From positions 1 through 5,821 of the forward strand of contig JAQYWA010000143.1 of assembly GCA_030145265.1 (NCBI GenBank): 5,821 bases of DNA. Direction: 5' to 3'. The notes below the pieces were generated by a model. It ran no database searches. It was not told the origin of the DNA and saw nothing but the letters and a program-made list of their open reading frames with translations. The translations under genes and the position numbers were made by a program. The stretch's first letter is position 1. Each line of letters begins with the position of its first letter. This stretch comes from Desulfuromonas sp. GTDB taxonomy: Bacteria; Desulfobacterota; Desulfuromonadia; Desulfuromonadales; Trichloromonadaceae. Shown here piece after piece: positions 1-5,228 of the stretch.

Positions 1-162
1 TTCTTCTCGCCGCTGTCGGTGGATGATTTCGTCAAAAAGTCGAGTATCGTCTCCTTTTCCCGCGAGGGACTGGAGCGGCTCGGTGAAGATATCGTGCATA
101 TCGCCGAACTCGAAGGGCTGCAGGCCCACGCCCGTTCGGTGTCGATCCGGTTGAAAAAATAG
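1..162 (+). CDS. hisD: Histidinol dehydrogenase, C-terminal 53 residues (5' end outside window)
   Basis: Frame 1 is open from the first base to a TAG at 160-162 and encodes the last 53 residues of a protein matching the HisD C-terminus. HisD is the NAD-dependent, zinc-containing enzyme that oxidises L-histidinol to L-histidine in two steps in the cytoplasm. Visible signatures are the [11 protein letters not shown] segment (fragment residues 5-15) and the closing [16 protein letters not shown] segment. In the latter, Glu38 and His43 of the fragment correspond by spacing to the E. coli catalytic Glu414 and zinc ligand His419. The rest of the catalytic domain lies upstream of the window. The gene leads into hisB after 67 bases containing two palindromes, with no hisC between them. 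Product identity is secure despite the short length, because the C-terminal motif is distinctive and the neighbours are his genes. Confidence 0.93.
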   Translation, partial: FFSPLSVDDFVKKSSIVSFSREGLERLGEDIVHIAELEGLQAHARSVSIRLKK

Positions 163-177
163 CCTGTTTTTTGTCGC

Positions 178-195
178 GGCGAGGCATGCCTCGCC
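178..195. repeat. Perfect 18-bp palindrome in the hisD-hisB gap
   Basis: GGCGAGGCATGCCTCGCC reads identically on both strands. In RNA it would fold as a 7-bp GC-rich stem closed by a CATG tetraloop. It starts 16 bases after the hisD stop and is followed, two bases on, by a second palindrome. The T-run lies before the stem (168-172), not after it, so this is not a canonical terminator for the + strand. It resembles short palindromic intergenic repeats with a GGGGCGnnn core that I recall from many bacteria; that resemblance is from memory. Confidence 0.85.
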
Positions 196-199
196 CAGG

Positions 200-215
200 G
201 CACCCCATGGGGTGC
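200..215. repeat. Perfect 16-bp palindrome just upstream of the hisB ribosome binding site
   Basis: GCACCCCATGGGGTGC is a perfect palindrome folding as a 6-bp stem with a CATG loop, the same loop as the palindrome at 178-195. Its 3' end is 4 bases from the GGAGG of hisB, so a folded hairpin would sit right against the initiation site. It may affect hisB translation or mRNA stability; the sequence alone does not show which. Confidence 0.85.
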
Positions 216-219
216 ATTT

Positions 220-224
220 GGAGG
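220..224 (+). promoter_or_regulatory. Shine-Dalgarno site that fixes the hisB start at 230
   Basis: GGAGG lies 5 bases before the ATG at 230. An in-frame GTG at 212 would extend the protein by six residues, but it falls inside the palindrome and upstream of this site, so the ATG at 230 is preferred. Confidence 0.8.
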
Positions 225-229
225 TTCGC

Positions 230-820
230 ATGTCCCGCAACGCCACCATCGACCGCCAGACCAAGGAAACCCAGATCCGCCTCAGCCTCAAGCTGGACGG
301 ACAGGGGGAGGGGACGATTGCCACCCCGGTTCCCTTTATCGACCATATGCTGACCCTGCTGGCCCGTCATGGCTTCTTCGATCTGAGCGTTGAGGCCCGC
401 GGCGATATCGAAATCGACGCCCACCACACCGTCGAGGATCTCGGCATCTGCCTCGGCGAGGCCTTCAAACAGGCTCTTGGCGACAAGGCGGGGATCCGCC
501 GTTTCGGTCGCGGCACCATGCCGATGCACGAGGCGCTGGCCTCGGTGATCATCGACTTTTCCGGGCGTCCGTTCCTGGTCTTTAATGTCGATATGCCCAA
601 AGCCCAGGTCGGTAATTTCGACACCGAGCTGGTCGAGGAATTTTTCGTCGCTTTTTGCAATCACGCCGGTGCCAACGTTCACGTCAACCTGGCCTACGGC
701 GACAACCTGCATCACATCATCGAGGGGATTTTCAAGGCGTTCGGCCGGGCCCTCGACGAAGCGACCGGTCTGGATCCGCGCATCCAGGGCGTACTCTCCA
801 CCAAGGGGAAGCTTGAGTAG
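230..820 (+). CDS. hisB: Imidazoleglycerol-phosphate dehydratase
   Basis: This 196-residue protein matches monofunctional HisB in full length. It is a cytoplasmic, Mn-dependent dehydratase converting imidazole glycerol phosphate to imidazole acetol phosphate. The two metal-binding half-domains are visible: DAHHTVED at residues 63-70 (His65, His66, Glu69) and NLHHIIEG at 159-166 (His161, His162, Glu165). Further conserved histidines are His39 in the IDHM segment, His47 and His145. There is no N-terminal HAD phosphatase domain of the kind fused to HisB in enterobacteria, so histidinol-phosphate dephosphorylation must be done by a separate enzyme not in the window. The start is set by GGAGG at 220-224. 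The stop is one base before the hisH start, implying translational coupling between the two. Confidence 0.97.
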   Translation: MSRNATIDRQTKETQIRLSLKLDGQGEGTIATPVPFIDHMLTLLARHGFFDLSVEARGDIEIDAHHTVEDLGICLGEAFKQALGDKAGIRRFGRGTMPMHEALASVIIDFSGRPFLVFNVDMPKAQVGNFDTELVEEFFVAFCNHAGANVHVNLAYGDNLHHIIEGIFKAFGRALDEATGLDPRIQGVLSTKGKLE

Positions 821-821
821 T

Positions 822-1445
822 ATGATCACCATTATAGATTACGGCATGGGCAATCTGCGCAGCGTGCAGAAGGGCTTTGAAAAGGTCGGCTTCGAGGCGA
901 AAGTCACCGCCGATCCCGGCGATGTGCGCAGTGCCGACAAGCTGGTGCTCCCCGGCGTCGGCGCCTTCAAGGATTGCATGGACAACCTGCGCGAAGGCGG
1001 CTTTGTCGAGCCGATCCTGCATCACGTCGAAGCGGGCAAGCCGTTTCTCGGCATCTGCCTGGGGCTGCAGCTGTTGTTCAGCGAAAGCGAGGAATTCGGT
1101 CGCCACCAGGGGCTGGGGATCATCCCCGGCAAGGTGGTCCGCTTTCCTGCCGACATGCGCGTGGCCGGCGAAGAACTTAAGGTGCCGCACATGGGCTGGA
1201 ACCAGATCAGCCTGCTGCAGGATATCCCGCTTTTCCGCGGGGTGGCCGACGGCACCTCGGTCTATTTTGTCCATTCCTACTACGTGGTTCCCGACGATTC
1301 CCAGGCCGTCGCCACCACCACCGAGTACGGGATGACCTTCTGTTCGGCCATCTGCCGCGACAACGTCATGGCAACCCAGTTCCACCCGGAAAAGAGCCAG
1401 CAGGTCGGGCTGCAGATTTTGAAGAATTTCGGGGAAATGAAATAA
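822..1445 (+). CDS. hisH: Imidazole glycerol phosphate synthase, glutaminase subunit
   Basis: This 207-residue class I glutamine amidotransferase hydrolyses glutamine and channels ammonia to HisF within the HisFH complex, which makes IGP and AICAR from PRFAR. The catalytic triad is visible: nucleophile Cys79 in the [10 protein letters not shown] segment, and His188 and Glu190 in the QFHPEKS segment. The N-terminal [10 protein letters not shown] segment (5-14) and LPGVGAF (43-49) are standard HisH motifs. The length is normal. The ATG at 822 is chosen because it begins the conserved N-terminus; reading further upstream in this frame would only translate the hisB overlap. A GGGGAA stretch at 805-810 is a loosely spaced ribosome binding site inside the hisB end. 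Its partner hisF lies two genes downstream, after hisA. Confidence 0.97.
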   Translation: MITIIDYGMGNLRSVQKGFEKVGFEAKVTADPGDVRSADKLVLPGVGAFKDCMDNLREGGFVEPILHHVEAGKPFLGICLGLQLLFSESEEFGRHQGLGIIPGKVVRFPADMRVAGEELKVPHMGWNQISLLQDIPLFRGVADGTSVYFVHSYYVVPDDSQAVATTTEYGMTFCSAICRDNVMATQFHPEKSQQVGLQILKNFGEMK

Positions 1446-1451
1446 ACCGGC

Positions 1452-1574
1452 CTCTCGCCCGTTCGCTTTGCTCACTCGAGCACGCAGAGAGCGCAGAGGG
1501 AGATCAAAAACAATTGCTTCAGTTTTTCTCTGTGTGCTCTGCGGTCTCTAGCGACTGCAAGGAGCGGGCGAGAG
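1452..1574 (+). repeat. Long-hairpin intergenic repeat, copy A (hisH-hisA)
   Basis: This 123-bp imperfect inverted repeat has 47-base arms at 1452-1498 and 1528-1574 around a 29-base AT-rich centre. The outer ten bases, CTCTCGCCCG and CGGGCGAGAG, are perfect complements. The inner arm carries ACGCAGAGAGCGCAGAG opposite CTCTGTGTGCTCTGCGG. By ungapped comparison about 34 of 47 arm positions can pair. In the centre, AAAAAC (1506-1511) can also pair with GTTTTT (1522-1527), extending the hairpin. Copy A differs from copy C at four positions in each arm. The element begins 6 bases after the hisH stop and ends 30 bases before hisA. It contains no plausible gene and no target-site duplication is evident. 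Confidence 0.92.
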
Positions 1575-1590
1575 ATGCTTTTTAAGGTTC

Positions 1591-1596
1591 AAAGGA
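1591..1596 (+). promoter_or_regulatory. Shine-Dalgarno site that fixes the hisA start at 1605
   Basis: AAAGGA lies 8 bases before the ATG at 1605. An in-frame ATG at 1575 directly follows repeat copy A and would add ten residues unlike the HisA family, whose members begin with the first beta strand (MIVIPAIDL here). Confidence 0.75.
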
Positions 1597-1604
1597 TATT
1601 TCGC

Positions 1605-2336
1605 ATGATCGTCATACCCGCCATTGATCTCAAAGAAGGCCGCTGCGTCCGACTGGAGCAGGGGCTGATGGAAAAAGATACCGTCTACAGCGATAGTCCT
1701 GCCGCCCAGGCTCGTATCTGGCAGGAACAGGGCGGCGAGCTGTTGCATATCGTCGACCTTGACGGCGCCTTTGCCGGTGTGCCTCGCAACAAAGAGGCGA
1801 TCAGCGCCATCGTCAAGGCCATCGACATTCCCACCGAACTCGGTGGCGGGGTGCGCGACCTGGCCACCATCGAGGCTTACCTCGAACTGGGGGTCGGCCG
1901 GGTCATCCTGGGGACGGTAGCCAAGGAAAAGCCCGAGCTGGTCAAGGAGGCCTGCCGCCTCTTCCCCGGTAAAATCGTGGTCGGCATCGATGCCAACAAC
2001 GGTTTCGTCGCGGTGCGCGGCTGGGCCGACGTCACCGAGAAAAAGGCCACCGAGATGGCCCGGGAGATGGAAGGCTTCGGCGTCGAGGCGATCATCTACA
2101 CCGACATCGCCCGTGACGGCATGATGCAGGGGCCGAACTTAGACGCGACCCGCGCCCTGGCCGAGTCGATCTCTATCCCCGTCATCGCCTCCGGCGGTGT
2201 TTCCAGTCTGCAGGATATCGAGAACCTGATGGCCATCGAAAGTTCCGGGGTGGTCGGGGTGATCACCGGCAAGGCAATCTATACCGGGGCCCTCGACCTG
2301 CGGGCGGCGGTGGAATTAACCAGAAAATCCCGGTAG
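1605..2336 (+). CDS. hisA: ProFAR isomerase (phosphoribosylformimino-AICAR ribotide isomerase)
   Basis: This 243-residue (beta/alpha)8-barrel protein catalyses the Amadori rearrangement of ProFAR to PRFAR. The two catalytic aspartates are visible: Asp8 in PAIDLKEG on the first strand, and Asp129 in GIDANNG on strand five. The HisA-specific [13 protein letters not shown] segment (residues 166-178) and the ASGGVSS phosphate-binding loop (195-201) are present. The VRGW element around Trp140 also favours HisA over HisF. The length is normal for HisA. The start at 1605 follows a good AAAGGA site. The gene is separated from hisH by repeat copy A. Its TAG stop (2334-2336) is the beginning of a GTAGGGGC hairpin that fills the start of the hisA-hisF gap. 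Confidence 0.97.
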   Translation: MIVIPAIDLKEGRCVRLEQGLMEKDTVYSDSPAAQARIWQEQGGELLHIVDLDGAFAGVPRNKEAISAIVKAIDIPTELGGGVRDLATIEAYLELGVGRVILGTVAKEKPELVKEACRLFPGKIVVGIDANNGFVAVRGWADVTEKKATEMAREMEGFGVEAIIYTDIARDGMMQGPNLDATRALAESISIPVIASGGVSSLQDIENLMAIESSGVVGVITGKAIYTGALDLRAAVELTRKSR

Positions 2337-2361
2337 GGGCGAACCTCGTGTTCGCTCTTGC
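2333..2361 (+). repeat. GTAGGGGC-type hairpin overlapping the hisA stop codon
   Basis: GTAGGGGCGAAC (2333-2344) can pair with GTTCGCTCTTGC (2350-2361) across a CTCGT loop, giving 12 base pairs, three of them G-U wobbles. The TAG stop of hisA lies within the 5' strand. There is no T-run after the stem, so it is not a classical terminator. The sequence differs from the 123-124 bp repeat family. It resembles widespread short GTAGGGGC palindromic intergenic repeats, a comparison made from memory. The rest of the gap (2362-2424) shows no recognisable gene. Confidence 0.65.
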
Positions 2362-2424
2362 GGATTAAATAATCGACCTGCTCTTGAAATACGGGGCGGG
2401 CGTTACTACCTTTATGGACACATC

Positions 2425-3192
2425 ATGCTGAGCAAACGAATCATACCCTGCCTTGATGTCAAGGACGGCCGCGTGGTCAAGGGGGTTCAGTTTCTTGAGC
2501 TGCGCGATGCCGGCGACCCGGTGGAAGCGGCCGAGGCTTACTGTGCCCAGGGGGCCGATGAGCTGACCTTTCTCGACATTACCGCGTCGAGCGACAAGCG
2601 CGGCATTATCCTCGATGTGGTGGCGCGCACTGCCGAGCGGGTTTTCATGCCGTTGACCGTCGGCGGCGGGGTGCGGGAGATTACCGATATCCGCAACCTG
2701 CTCAATGCCGGGGCCGACAAGGTGTCGATCAACACCGCCGCCGTGCACCGCCCCGAGTTCGTCCGCGAAGCCGCTGAGCGTTTCGGTTCCCAATGCATCG
2801 TCGTTGCTATCGACGCCCGCCGGGTGCCCGGTTCCGATCCGCAGGCCTGGGAGGTCTATACCCACGGCGGCCGCAACGCCACCGGCATCGATGCCGTCGA
2901 GTGGGCGGCGCGTATGGAAGGGTACGGCGCCGGCGAAATCCTGCTGACGTCGATGGACAAGGACGGCACCAAGGACGGTTACGATATCGCCCTCACCCGG
3001 GCTATCGCGGATAAAGTCAAGATTCCGGTGATCGCCTCGGGCGGGGTCGGCAACCTCGAGCACATCCGCGAAGGGTTCGTCGAAGGCGGAGCCAGCGCCG
3101 CCCTGGCGGCGAGTATTTTCCATTTTCGCGAATACACTATCGGCGAGTGCAAGGAATACCTGCGGAACCACGGCGTGCCGGTACGGTTGTAA
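2425..3192 (+). CDS. hisF: Imidazole glycerol phosphate synthase, cyclase subunit
   Basis: This 255-residue (beta/alpha)8-barrel protein, the synthase partner of HisH, uses ammonia delivered through the barrel to convert PRFAR to IGP and AICAR. Key residues match the family: catalytic Asp11 in [15 protein letters not shown], Lys19 in the same segment, and Asp130 in the VVAIDAR strand. The phosphate-binding segments TVGGGVR (78-84) and IASGGVGN (203-210) are present. The [10 protein letters not shown] segment (51-60) is typical of HisF. The length is normal. The ATG at 2425 begins the conserved N-terminus, but the upstream region offers only a weak GGA (2416-2418), so initiation may be less efficient than for its neighbours or may depend on upstream translation. 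It is followed after 12 bases by repeat copy B. Confidence 0.97.
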   Translation: MLSKRIIPCLDVKDGRVVKGVQFLELRDAGDPVEAAEAYCAQGADELTFLDITASSDKRGIILDVVARTAERVFMPLTVGGGVREITDIRNLLNAGADKVSINTAAVHRPEFVREAAERFGSQCIVVAIDARRVPGSDPQAWEVYTHGGRNATGIDAVEWAARMEGYGAGEILLTSMDKDGTKDGYDIALTRAIADKVKIPVIASGGVGNLEHIREGFVEGGASAALAASIFHFREYTIGECKEYLRNHGVPVRL

Positions 3193-3204
3193 TGAAAAAA
3201 ATTT

Positions 3205-3328
3205 CTCTCGCCCGTTCGCTCCGCTTACTCGAGTACGCAGAGAGCGCAGAGAAAGATCAAAAACAAATGAATTCAGGTTCCCTCTGTGTGCTCTGCGGGC
3301 TCTAGCGACTGCAAGGAGCGGGCGCGAG
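3205..3328 (+). repeat. Long-hairpin intergenic repeat, copy B (hisF-hisIE)
   Basis: Second copy of the family, 124 bp, with 47-base arms at 3205-3251 and 3282-3328 and a 30-base centre. The left arm differs from copy A at 4 of 47 positions and from copy C at 2. The right arm differs from copy A at 2 and from copy C at 4. The 3' terminus reads CGGGCGCGAG instead of CGGGCGAGAG, breaking one terminal pair. GCTCC at 3218-3222 can pair with GGAGC (3315-3319) if a GTTC bulge is allowed, lengthening the outer stem. The centre keeps GATCAAAAACAA. It has the same orientation as copies A and C and ends 22 bases before hisIE. Confidence 0.92.
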
Positions 3329-3350
3329 GCCGATTTTAAGGATTATAAGC

Positions 3351-4043
3351 ATGTCTCTGTCTAGCCAGCTCAAATTCGACGCCCACGGTCTGATCCCGGC
3401 CATCACCCGTGATGCCGAAACCGGCGAGGTGCTGATGATGGCCTATATGAACGTCGAGGCGGTGGATTTGACCGTTAAAACCGGCAAGGTCCATTACTAT
3501 TCCCGTTCTCGGCGCAAGCTGTGGATGAAAGGGGAGAGCTCGGGGCACGTGCAGACGGTGAAGGAGATTCGCTTCGACTGCGACGCCGACTGTCTGCTGA
3601 TCGCCATTGAGCAGGAGGGCGCGGCCTGCCACACCGGGCACAAGTCGTGCTTCTACCGGGTCTGGAACGAGGACGGCGCCCAGGTCGACGGTGACAAGGC
3701 CGTTGATGCGGCAGCGATCTACGGGCAGCAGGATATCCTTGACGCGGTTTACCACGTCATTCAGGAACGGCGCCAGAATCCGAACGAGAAATCGTACGTC
3801 GCTTCGCTCTTCAACAAGGGGCTCGATAAGATTCTCGGCAAGATCGGTGAAGAGGCGACCGAGACCGCAGTGGCCGGCAAGGGGGGTAACCCCGACGAAG
3901 TGGTCTACGAGGCCGCCGATCTCTTTTTTCATACACTGATCCTGCTCGGCTACTACGACCTGCCGCCCGAGCGCATCTATGCCGAACTGCGGCGACGTTT
4001 CGGCATGAGCGGCATCGAGGAAAAAGAAAGCCGGACAAAGTAG
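3351..4043 (+). CDS. hisIE: Bifunctional phosphoribosyl-AMP cyclohydrolase / phosphoribosyl-ATP pyrophosphatase
   Basis: This 230-residue fusion performs two consecutive steps: the C-terminal HisE domain hydrolyses PR-ATP to PR-AMP, then the N-terminal HisI domain opens the adenine ring to give ProFAR. HisI spans roughly residues 1-112. It shows MMAYMN (29-34), [16 protein letters not shown] (51-66), and the metal site: Cys77, Cys93 and Cys100, at the 16- and 7-residue spacings of known zinc ligands, with the acidic DCDAD motif at 76-80. HisE spans roughly 127-215. It shows the MazG-like helices with Glu168, Glu171, Glu187 and Asp190 in GEEATE and YEAAD. A short linker joins the two domains, and the fusion reads through without a frameshift. 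AAGGA at 3338-3342, eight bases ahead, supports the start. The last residues (EEKESRTK) are a charged tail. Confidence 0.97.
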   Translation: MSLSSQLKFDAHGLIPAITRDAETGEVLMMAYMNVEAVDLTVKTGKVHYYSRSRRKLWMKGESSGHVQTVKEIRFDCDADCLLIAIEQEGAACHTGHKSCFYRVWNEDGAQVDGDKAVDAAAIYGQQDILDAVYHVIQERRQNPNEKSYVASLFNKGLDKILGKIGEEATETAVAGKGGNPDEVVYEAADLFFHTLILLGYYDLPPERIYAELRRRFGMSGIEEKESRTK

Positions 4044-4072
4044 TTCTGGAAATGTAGAAACATAAAAGGCAG

Positions 4073-4195
4073 CTCTCGCCCGTTCGCTCCGCTCACTAGA
4101 GTACGCAGAGAGCGCAGAGGGATCAAAAAAACAAAACATTTGGCTTTTCTCTGTGTCCTCTGCGTGCTCTAGCTACTGCAAGGAGCGGGCGAGAG
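4073..4195 (+). repeat. Long-hairpin intergenic repeat, copy C (hisIE-yqeY)
   Basis: Third copy, 123 bp, with arms at 4073-4119 and 4149-4195 and a 29-base centre containing GATC followed by a run of seven A residues. It is the best-paired copy in the inner stem: CTAGAGTACGCAGAG in the left arm faces CTCTGCGTGCTCTAG in the right arm as 15 consecutive pairs with one U-G wobble. The outer ten bases are perfect complements. It lies 29 bases after the hisIE stop and 46 before the yqeY-like gene, in the longest gap of the window (198 bases). The rest of that gap has no gene. Confidence 0.92.
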
Positions 4196-4213
4196 GCTGA
4201 TTTTAAATATCTA

Positions 4214-4229
4214 TTTTCGCAAGCGAAAA
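4214..4229 (+). repeat. Short inverted repeat abutting the yqeY ribosome binding site
   Basis: TTTTCGC and GCGAAAA face each other across AA. Realistically this is a six-pair stem, TTTTCG/CGAAAA, with a CAAG loop. Its 3' strand runs into the AAGGA (4228-4232) that precedes the ATG at 4242, so folding would cover two bases of the ribosome binding site. The stem is AU-rich and weak, so any effect is uncertain. Confidence 0.5.
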
Positions 4230-4241
4230 GGAACCGATACA

Positions 4242-4685
4242 ATGAGCCTGCAGGAAAAGCTGACCACCTCTATGAAAGAGGCCATGAAGGCCAAGGACAC
4301 GCTCCGCCTCAGCACCATCCGCCTAGTCAAGACCGCGGTCAAAAACAAGGAAATCGAGGTCGGCAACGCCCTTGACGACCAGGCAGTGATCGCCGTGATT
4401 TCCACCCTGGTCAAGCAGCGCCGCGAGTCGGCCCAGGTCTACCGCGACAGCGACCGTATCGATCTGGCGGAAAAAGAAGAGCAGGAACTGCTGATCCTTC
4501 AGGACTTTCTGCCGGCCCAGCTCGGTGAAGACGAAATCAAGGCGCTGATCGAGGCCGCCGTGCTTGAGACCGCCGCCGCTTCGATGCGGGACATGGGCAA
4601 GGTGATGAAAATTGTTTCCGGCAAAACCGTTGGCCGTGCCGATGGCCGTTTGGTTAGCGAACTGGTCAAAGCTCGCCTGGCCTGA
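4242..4685 (+). CDS. YqeY-family protein (GatB/YqeY domain)
   Basis: This 147-residue soluble protein is the full family length. Its sequence follows the YqeY pattern: an N-terminal helical region with LRLSTIRLVKTAVKNKEIE (residues 21-39), a central ISTLVKQRRESAQVY segment (53-67) leading into LILQDFLPAQL (83-93), and the C-terminal DMGKVMKIVSGK stretch (117-128) that resembles the tail domain of the amidotransferase subunit GatB. The GatB-like domain suggests tRNA-related binding, but the family's precise function is not established, and no catalytic residues can be named. AAGGA at 4228-4232 with 9-base spacing supports the start. It is followed after 12 bases by the cvpA-like gene and is probably co-transcribed with it. 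Confidence 0.93.
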   Translation: MSLQEKLTTSMKEAMKAKDTLRLSTIRLVKTAVKNKEIEVGNALDDQAVIAVISTLVKQRRESAQVYRDSDRIDLAEKEEQELLILQDFLPAQLGEDEIKALIEAAVLETAAASMRDMGKVMKIVSGKTVGRADGRLVSELVKARLA

Positions 4686-4697
4686 CGGGGAGACGGA

Positions 4698-5198
4698 ATG
4701 AACGGCGTTGATATCGCTATCCTGGGCATCCTCGGGGCCTTTTTGCTCAAGGGACTGCTGCGCGGCCTGCTCAAGGAAGCCTGCTCATTGCTGGGGCTGC
4801 TGCTGGGGGCGTTTCTGGCCTTTCGCTTCCATGCGCCGCTGGCCGAGGGGCTTTCCGAGGCCTTCGCCTTTCCCCTGCAGATTTGCGTTATCGTCTCGTT
4901 TCTGACGCTCTTCCTGGCGACCGTGCTGACCTTTGCGGTGCTCGGCTTCCTTCTCTCGCGGGTGGTGAAACTGCTCTTTCTCGGCGGGTTCAACCGGGTG
5001 TCCGGGGGGCTGTTCGGGTTGGTTCAGGGGGGGGTGCTGCTGGCCATGGTGCTGTTCGGCCTGTCCATGGTCCAACTCCCGGCGACTTTTGATCGGGCGC
5101 TCAAGGGGTCGGAGCTGGCACCGCCTTTCATTCAATTGGGCGGGGCAATTTTCAAGGGCAGCGTCGAAGTGCTGGACGACCCTAAGGTTCGCACATGA
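4698..5198 (+). CDS. cvpA: CvpA family inner-membrane protein
   Basis: This 166-residue, strongly hydrophobic protein has about four predicted membrane segments, roughly residues 4-20, 28-45, 62-88 and 100-124, and a short polar C-terminal tail. The layout matches CvpA (colicin V production protein): an N-terminal VDIAILGILG opening, a glycine-rich first hairpin containing GLLRGLLKE, and the FNRVSGGLFGLVQGG segment (98-112) that corresponds to the family's conserved glycine motif. In E. coli CvpA is linked to colicin V production and envelope homeostasis; its biochemical activity is unclear. A GGGGAGACGGA purine stretch precedes the ATG. The position between a yqeY-like gene and mutS2 supports the call, since cvpA and mutS2 are adjacent in many bacteria. 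The symbol is by family. Confidence 0.88.
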   Translation: MNGVDIAILGILGAFLLKGLLRGLLKEACSLLGLLLGAFLAFRFHAPLAEGLSEAFAFPLQICVIVSFLTLFLATVLTFAVLGFLLSRVVKLLFLGGFNRVSGGLFGLVQGGVLLAMVLFGLSMVQLPATFDRALKGSELAPPFIQLGGAIFKGSVEVLDDPKVRT

Positions 5199-5228
5199 GT
5201 GGTTCTGGCATAGAGAATTGATGGTTTG

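Noticed and set aside
163..200. Rho-independent terminator after hisD
   Set aside because: The T-run at 168-172 comes before the hairpin rather than after it on the + strand, so the order is wrong for termination of hisD transcription.
212..229. In-frame GTG start for hisB at 212
   Set aside because: It lies upstream of the GGAGG and within a palindrome. The ATG at 230 has the right spacing and gives the usual HisB N-terminus.
163..229. Histidine attenuator or T-box leader
   Set aside because: No histidine-codon-rich leader peptide or T-box core is visible. The gap is only 67 bases and internal to the operon.
585..821. Upstream extension of the hisH frame to 585
   Set aside because: This is an out-of-frame reading of hisB. 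HisH proteins start at the [11 protein letters not shown] segment encoded from 822.
32..832. 266-codon open frame on the minus strand opposite hisD/hisB
   Set aside because: It is the antisense shadow of hisB in GC-rich DNA. hisB has complete family motifs, and the minus frame runs through the palindromes and gives no recognisable protein.
732..1475. 247-codon minus-strand frame opposite hisH
   Set aside because: Shadow of hisH. The + strand carries the Cys-His-Glu triad and full length, and the antisense product has no recognisable motif.
1575..1604. In-frame ATG start for hisA at 1575
   Set aside because: It adds ten residues before the conserved first strand and lies upstream of the AAAGGA site.
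2384..2412. Sigma-70-like promoter TTGAAA-17-TACCTT upstream of hisF
   Set aside because: The -10 match is weak, and the start would lie about 6 bases before the ATG. A match of this quality is expected by chance, so it is not listed as a feature.
2365..3171. 268-codon minus-strand frame opposite hisF
   Set aside because: Codon-bias shadow of hisF, with no recognisable domain or ribosome binding site.
3336..4139. 267-codon minus-strand frame opposite hisIE extending into repeat copy C
   Set aside because: Shadow of hisIE. Its N-terminus is a translation of the repeat (serine/arginine-rich SERSERARA), a common artefact of such repeats being called as coding.
1452..4195. CRISPR array formed by the three repeats
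   Set aside because: The units are long (123-124 bp), strongly self-complementary, 0.75-1.6 kb apart with genes between them, and no cas genes are seen.
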